A stretch of 8,278 nucleotides of DNA, from contig WGEI01000178.1 in NCBI GenBank assembly GCA_015492875.1, positions 1 to 8,278 on the forward strand, in the 5' to 3' direction. Origin of the DNA: Anaerolineae bacterium (GTDB lineage Bacteria; Chloroflexota; Anaerolineae; Aggregatilineales; Phototrophicaceae). Under the pieces are notes generated by a model. The model was not told the origin of the DNA and did not search any database. It saw only the letters and a program-made list of their open reading frames with translations. How positions within the stretch are numbered: the first letter of the stretch is position 1; each line of letters starts with the position of its first letter. Positions 5,545 through 8,278 of the stretch are shown one piece after another. A program made the position numbers and the translations under genes.

Positions 5545-7872
5545 ATGGCTAATGAGACAAATGATAATAAGTCATCCCGTACTGCTGCGCCGTTAAAACG
5601 CCTCTTTGTTTTTCTGGGCGTGTTGATTGGCTTTGTGATTTATGCCTATGGTTGGACGGTGACCGACGTTGATTTGGGCAAGCCGCAAGACCCGCAACGA
5701 CAAGAGAATGTCTCCAATGCGTTGGGGGAGTTGCTGTCTCCGCGTTTGCTAGAGCAAGAGCAAGAGGTAGAGGCGATTGCTGCCGCTTTTCGCTTTGGGT
5801 GTGATGCCGAGACGGAAATTCCGGTGATTGAAAATGAGTTCGGCGCGACGATAACCTTAGAGCCAAATTGTGGTGAAGAGGGCGATGTGCTCCAAGTGAC
5901 AATTAGCGGCTTCCAGCCACTGGCTAATTCGCGCTTGCGTTGGGTGCCGCCGGAGGGCAATAGCCGCCCGCTGGAGGATTTAGATACCGCCCGCGAGGAA
6001 ATTACGCTTAATGAAAATGGCGATTTTGTCGGCCATATCACAGTGCCGCGCTTACGTGCTTCCGATGGCGATATTCACACGGTGGAACTGCGCGCGCTAT
6101 TGCCAACGGGGCCGGTGATGCCCAGTGATATTACGGGCAAGGTCATTCAGCGCATGATTGAGACGATTTTCATGGCGCTACTGGCTACGTCTGTCGCTAT
6201 TCCGATTGCGGGCGTTATCAGCTTCTTCGCCGCGCGCAACCTGATGCAGCCGATTAGCTTACTGGCGGGCAATATGCTGGTGTCGTTCATTGGCTTTGCG
6301 CTGGGCGTGGTTTTGGGGGGCGTATTGCTGACACCAGTGGGGGCGCTTGGTTTGAGCATTACAGAAGCGCCGCAATTATTGAATTTCTTGCGTAGCGGGT
6401 TTGAAGGTTGGCCGCTGGTCTCTGCGTTATTGGTGTTGTTGCTGGGGGCGGTGGTGACGGTGATATTCGCTTTTGCGCTGCTCTTCATCTTCCGCCGCTA
6501 TATTGATTTTGTCGCCCGCTTTAACGCCCGTCGCCAACTGAAGGTCGGCGCATCTAGCCAACTTTGGGGCAAAAAGGTCTTCGATAGCTTGAACACGGTG
6601 GTGATGGCGCTATTCGTTATACTGGCCTTAGGGCTGTTTGCGGGGTGGTTGGTGTATGTTAGCAACGAACTCATCTTTCATGGCGATTTAGTGCGTCCGG
6701 AGTTTGTGCGTGCTTTAGACCTTAGCCGCGAGGAAGTGATACCGTTGGCGCCGGGTGAATGGCTACAGAATGCTGTGGCAGATGGTTTTGTGGCGGTGGG
6801 GACGTTCCTCAACATCATTGGCACGTTGATTAAGTTGGTGTTGCCGGCGATTGCTGGTGTAATTGGTGGTTTCGTTTTGGCGGGCATCGCTGGTAACTTA
6901 CTCAGCCCGATTTTACGGGCGATTAAAGCGGATTTATTCTCGCGGTTATTGGGTGCGGTGCTGGCGGCGATTGCTGCGGCTATTCTGATGTATGTGGTGG
7001 CTGGCATGGGGCTTTCGGCGACGCTATTCGGGCTATTTCCGCCTTTTGTGGCCGCGTTGCTTGGCGGGCAAGTGGCAGTGTTGTTGTATAACAATGGTAT
7101 TTACGCCTTCAACTTGCTCTCGCGTGATGAGCTATTCGTCCTAGAACCGGCCTATATTCGCTATGGGCGGCGGGTTGCGTTTGCGCTGGGCGCGGCGGTG
7201 CTGTTTGTGATGGTTTTCAATCAGCTGAATGTGACGCGCTCGCTAGTGGATGGCACATTGCCCTCACGCGATACCGTTAGCTTTATGGGGCTAGATATTA
7301 TCAAATACCAGTGGACGGCCATTCTATATGGCTTGGGGCTGGGGACAATTGTCGGGTATTTGAGCGGCTTACATGCGTCATTCCCGCTTGGTTCGGCGCT
7401 GTATAATGTCTCCCGCACTGTGCTCAACACCATTCGCTCTATTGAGCCGCTGATTATGGGTTTGGTGTTTGTGGTATGGGTTGGGATTGGCCCCTTCGCT
7501 GGCGTATTGGCACTGACGTTGCACTCTATCGCGGCGTTGGGCAAATTGTATTCGGAGCAGATTGAGAATATTGATCCAGGCCCAATAGAGGCGATTCAAT
7601 CCACTGGGGCGAACCGTTTGCAGACGATTATCTACGCTGTTGTGCCGCAAATCATCCCGCCATATATCGCTTTCACCATGTACCGCTGGGATATTAACGT
7701 GCGTATGTCCACGATTATCGGCTTTGTCGGCGGTGGCGGTATCGGTTTGCTATTGAACCAGCAAATTAACTTGTTGCGCTACCGCGATGCTGGCGTGGCG
7801 GTGCTGGCGATTGCGGTTGTGGTCTCCATCCTCGATTATGTCAGCGCAACTTTACGCGAGCGCTTGATTTAA
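5545..7872 (+). CDS. phnE: Phosphonate-family ABC permease PhnE, greatly enlarged
   Basis: This 775-residue membrane permease would pair with PhnC; ordinary PhnE proteins have about 260-290 residues. Family segments are present but spread out. Residues 20-38 are TM1, followed by WTVTDVDL and LLSPRLLE. Residues 200-233 carry the ETIFMALLAT...AARNL segment. Residues 620-775 hold the rest, with RTVLNTIRSIEP, GIGPFAGVLALTLHSI, the EAA loop EAIQSTGANRL...VVPQ (682-702) and FVGGGGIG. These add up to about 280 residues. Two extra blocks interrupt them: a beta-rich extracytoplasmic domain (about 81-195) with the only cysteines, Cys86 and Cys109, and about 380 residues (236-617) of further hydrophobic segments, about eight by eye. 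The start has AGGAG / AAGGTGA just upstream. The reading frame is open throughout with uniform codon use, so it is not an obvious assembly artefact. The PhnE assignment is firm; the role of the extra blocks is unknown. Confidence 0.9.
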   Translation: MANETNDNKSSRTAAPLKRLFVFLGVLIGFVIYAYGWTVTDVDLGKPQDPQRQENVSNALGELLSPRLLEQEQEVEAIAAAFRFGCDAETEIPVIENEFGATITLEPNCGEEGDVLQVTISGFQPLANSRLRWVPPEGNSRPLEDLDTAREEITLNENGDFVGHITVPRLRASDGDIHTVELRALLPTGPVMPSDITGKVIQRMIETIFMALLATSVAIPIAGVISFFAARNLMQPISLLAGNMLVSFIGFALGVVLGGVLLTPVGALGLSITEAPQLLNFLRSGFEGWPLVSALLVLLLGAVVTVIFAFALLFIFRRYIDFVARFNARRQLKVGASSQLWGKKVFDSLNTVVMALFVILALGLFAGWLVYVSNELIFHGDLVRPEFVRALDLSREEVIPLAPGEWLQNAVADGFVAVGTFLNIIGTLIKLVLPAIAGVIGGFVLAGIAGNLLSPILRAIKADLFSRLLGAVLAAIAAAILMYVVAGMGLSATLFGLFPPFVAALLGGQVAVLLYNNGIYAFNLLSRDELFVLEPAYIRYGRRVAFALGAAVLFVMVFNQLNVTRSLVDGTLPSRDTVSFMGLDIIKYQWTAILYGLGLGTIVGYLSGLHASFPLGSALYNVSRTVLNTIRSIEPLIMGLVFVVWVGIGPFAGVLALTLHSIAALGKLYSEQIENIDPGPIEAIQSTGANRLQTIIYAVVPQIIPPYIAFTMYRWDINVRMSTIIGFVGGGGIGLLLNQQINLLRYRDAGVAVLAIAVVVSILDYVSATLRERLI

Positions 7873-7896
7873 GCGAAATATACGGTTGTAGTGCAG

Positions 7897-7930
7897 GCGA
7901 GGGGTGTGTTTTGCCCCTCGCTTTGTATTT
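7897..7930 (+). terminator. Rho-independent terminator after phnE
   Basis: GCGAGGGG (7897-7904) and CCCCTCGC (7914-7921) form a perfect 8-bp GC-rich stem with a 9-nt loop, followed directly by TTTGTATTT. It lies 24 nt after the phnE stop and marks the end of the phnCE operon, just before the convergent zinc-ribbon gene. Confidence 0.85.
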
Positions 7931-7938
7931 GCACGCCG

Positions 7939-8268
7939 TCAAACGCCACTTTCTTCGGATGGTGGCGGCTCTTCCTCCTCATGTTTGATATGTTCGACCA
8001 ATACAGCGCCTAATGTCTCGATAGCCATGCGAATGAGTTCGTCTTTAAGGGCTATTGGTGGTAAATTGGGCGTATCCTCTTTAGATGATTGGTTGACGAC
8101 GCGCCATGTGGTCATATCTTGGCAATATTCGCAGATATCCGGCGGTTCTTCATCGCTAAAATGTCGTTGCCCACAGTTGGGGCATTCCCAAAGTTTCATG
8201 GTGTTTGTCGTTTCTATCGTTGCGGTGATGTCGTGCTGCAAAGGTTGTTCCTTTTGAGACTGTACCAT
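7939..8268 (-). CDS. Small zinc-ribbon (rubredoxin-like) protein with acidic tail
   Basis: This is a hypothetical protein of up to 109 residues. Residues 27-55 contain W-x-C-P-N-C-G, a PP pair, C-E-Y-C and Trp55, so the four cysteines (29, 32, 46, 49) form two CxxC knuckles 13 residues apart. This resembles the rubredoxin-like ribbon found at the end of rubrerythrins and should bind one Zn or Fe. After it come a polar linker, a predicted helix (LKDELIRMAIETLGAVLVEHIKH, 74-96) and a Glu/Pro-rich end. No catalytic domain is present. The start is uncertain: Met1 at 8268 lacks a clear Shine-Dalgarno sequence, and no in-frame stop precedes it before the window edge, so the gene could be longer. 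Met24 (MKLWECPNCG, 8199) would give 86 residues and is a natural beginning for such a ribbon. It is convergent with phnE. The function is not known. Confidence 0.7.
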   Translation of the reverse strand: MVQSQKEQPLQHDITATIETTNTMKLWECPNCGQRHFSDEEPPDICEYCQDMTTWRVVNQSSKEDTPNLPPIALKDELIRMAIETLGAVLVEHIKHEEEEPPPSEESGV

Positions 8269-8278
8269 AGAAGTAGTC

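Noticed and set aside
5545..7872. PhnE as an accidental fusion of two complete permeases
   Set aside because: Only one EAA loop is found (residues 682-702) and only one full set of PhnE segments, so two intact permeases are not supported, though a degenerate second domain remains possible.

Overview
The window looks like a chromosomal segment of a free-living bacterium with moderate GC content, good Shine-Dalgarno sites and genes on both strands. The mix of a membrane-anchored HtrA protease, an Hsp20, a 14-TM drug-type MFS pump, a STAS protein, a PhnC/PhnE pair and hairpin-rich intergenic repeats fits a Chloroflexota (Anaerolineae-like) lineage. That placement is an inference from overall character, not a proven assignment. 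No tRNA, rRNA, transposase, CRISPR array or phage gene is visible.

Layout. Bases 1-197 are a non-coding repeat block (copy A) at the 3' end of a leftward pair: hsp20 (1957-1475), then htrA (1355-198), with a 10-bp perfect hairpin between them. A 192-nt AT-rich divergent promoter region separates hsp20 from a rightward pair: a DHA2-type MFS transporter (2150-3775) and a STAS-domain protein (3772-4110) that overlaps it by 4 nt. Bases 4111-4772 hold no gene. Most of that stretch is hairpin modules and two further copies (B and C) of the repeat seen at the left edge. Next come phnC (4773-5531) and a very large phnE-type permease (5545-7872), closed by a good intrinsic terminator. A leftward zinc-ribbon gene (8268-7939), whose start may lie beyond the right edge, converges on phnE.

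How the genes work together. hsp20 and htrA make a protein-quality-control pair, one cytosolic holdase and one protease facing outward. The MFS pump and STAS protein are almost certainly co-translated, which suggests a link between export and a phospho-switch or partner-binding protein. phnC and phnE supply the ATPase and permease of a phosphonate-family importer; no solute-binding protein gene is present here.

The two most unusual items are as follows. (1) The 775-residue PhnE keeps a normal PhnE framework of about 280 residues but carries two extra blocks: an extracytoplasmic beta-rich, Ig-like domain with the protein's only two cysteines, and about 380 residues of extra membrane segments inserted after the AARN motif. 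(2) A roughly 117-nt intergenic repeat family occurs three times. Its sequence drifts in the linkers while its hairpins are kept, including one position where different copies have unrelated stem sequences around the same TGC loop.
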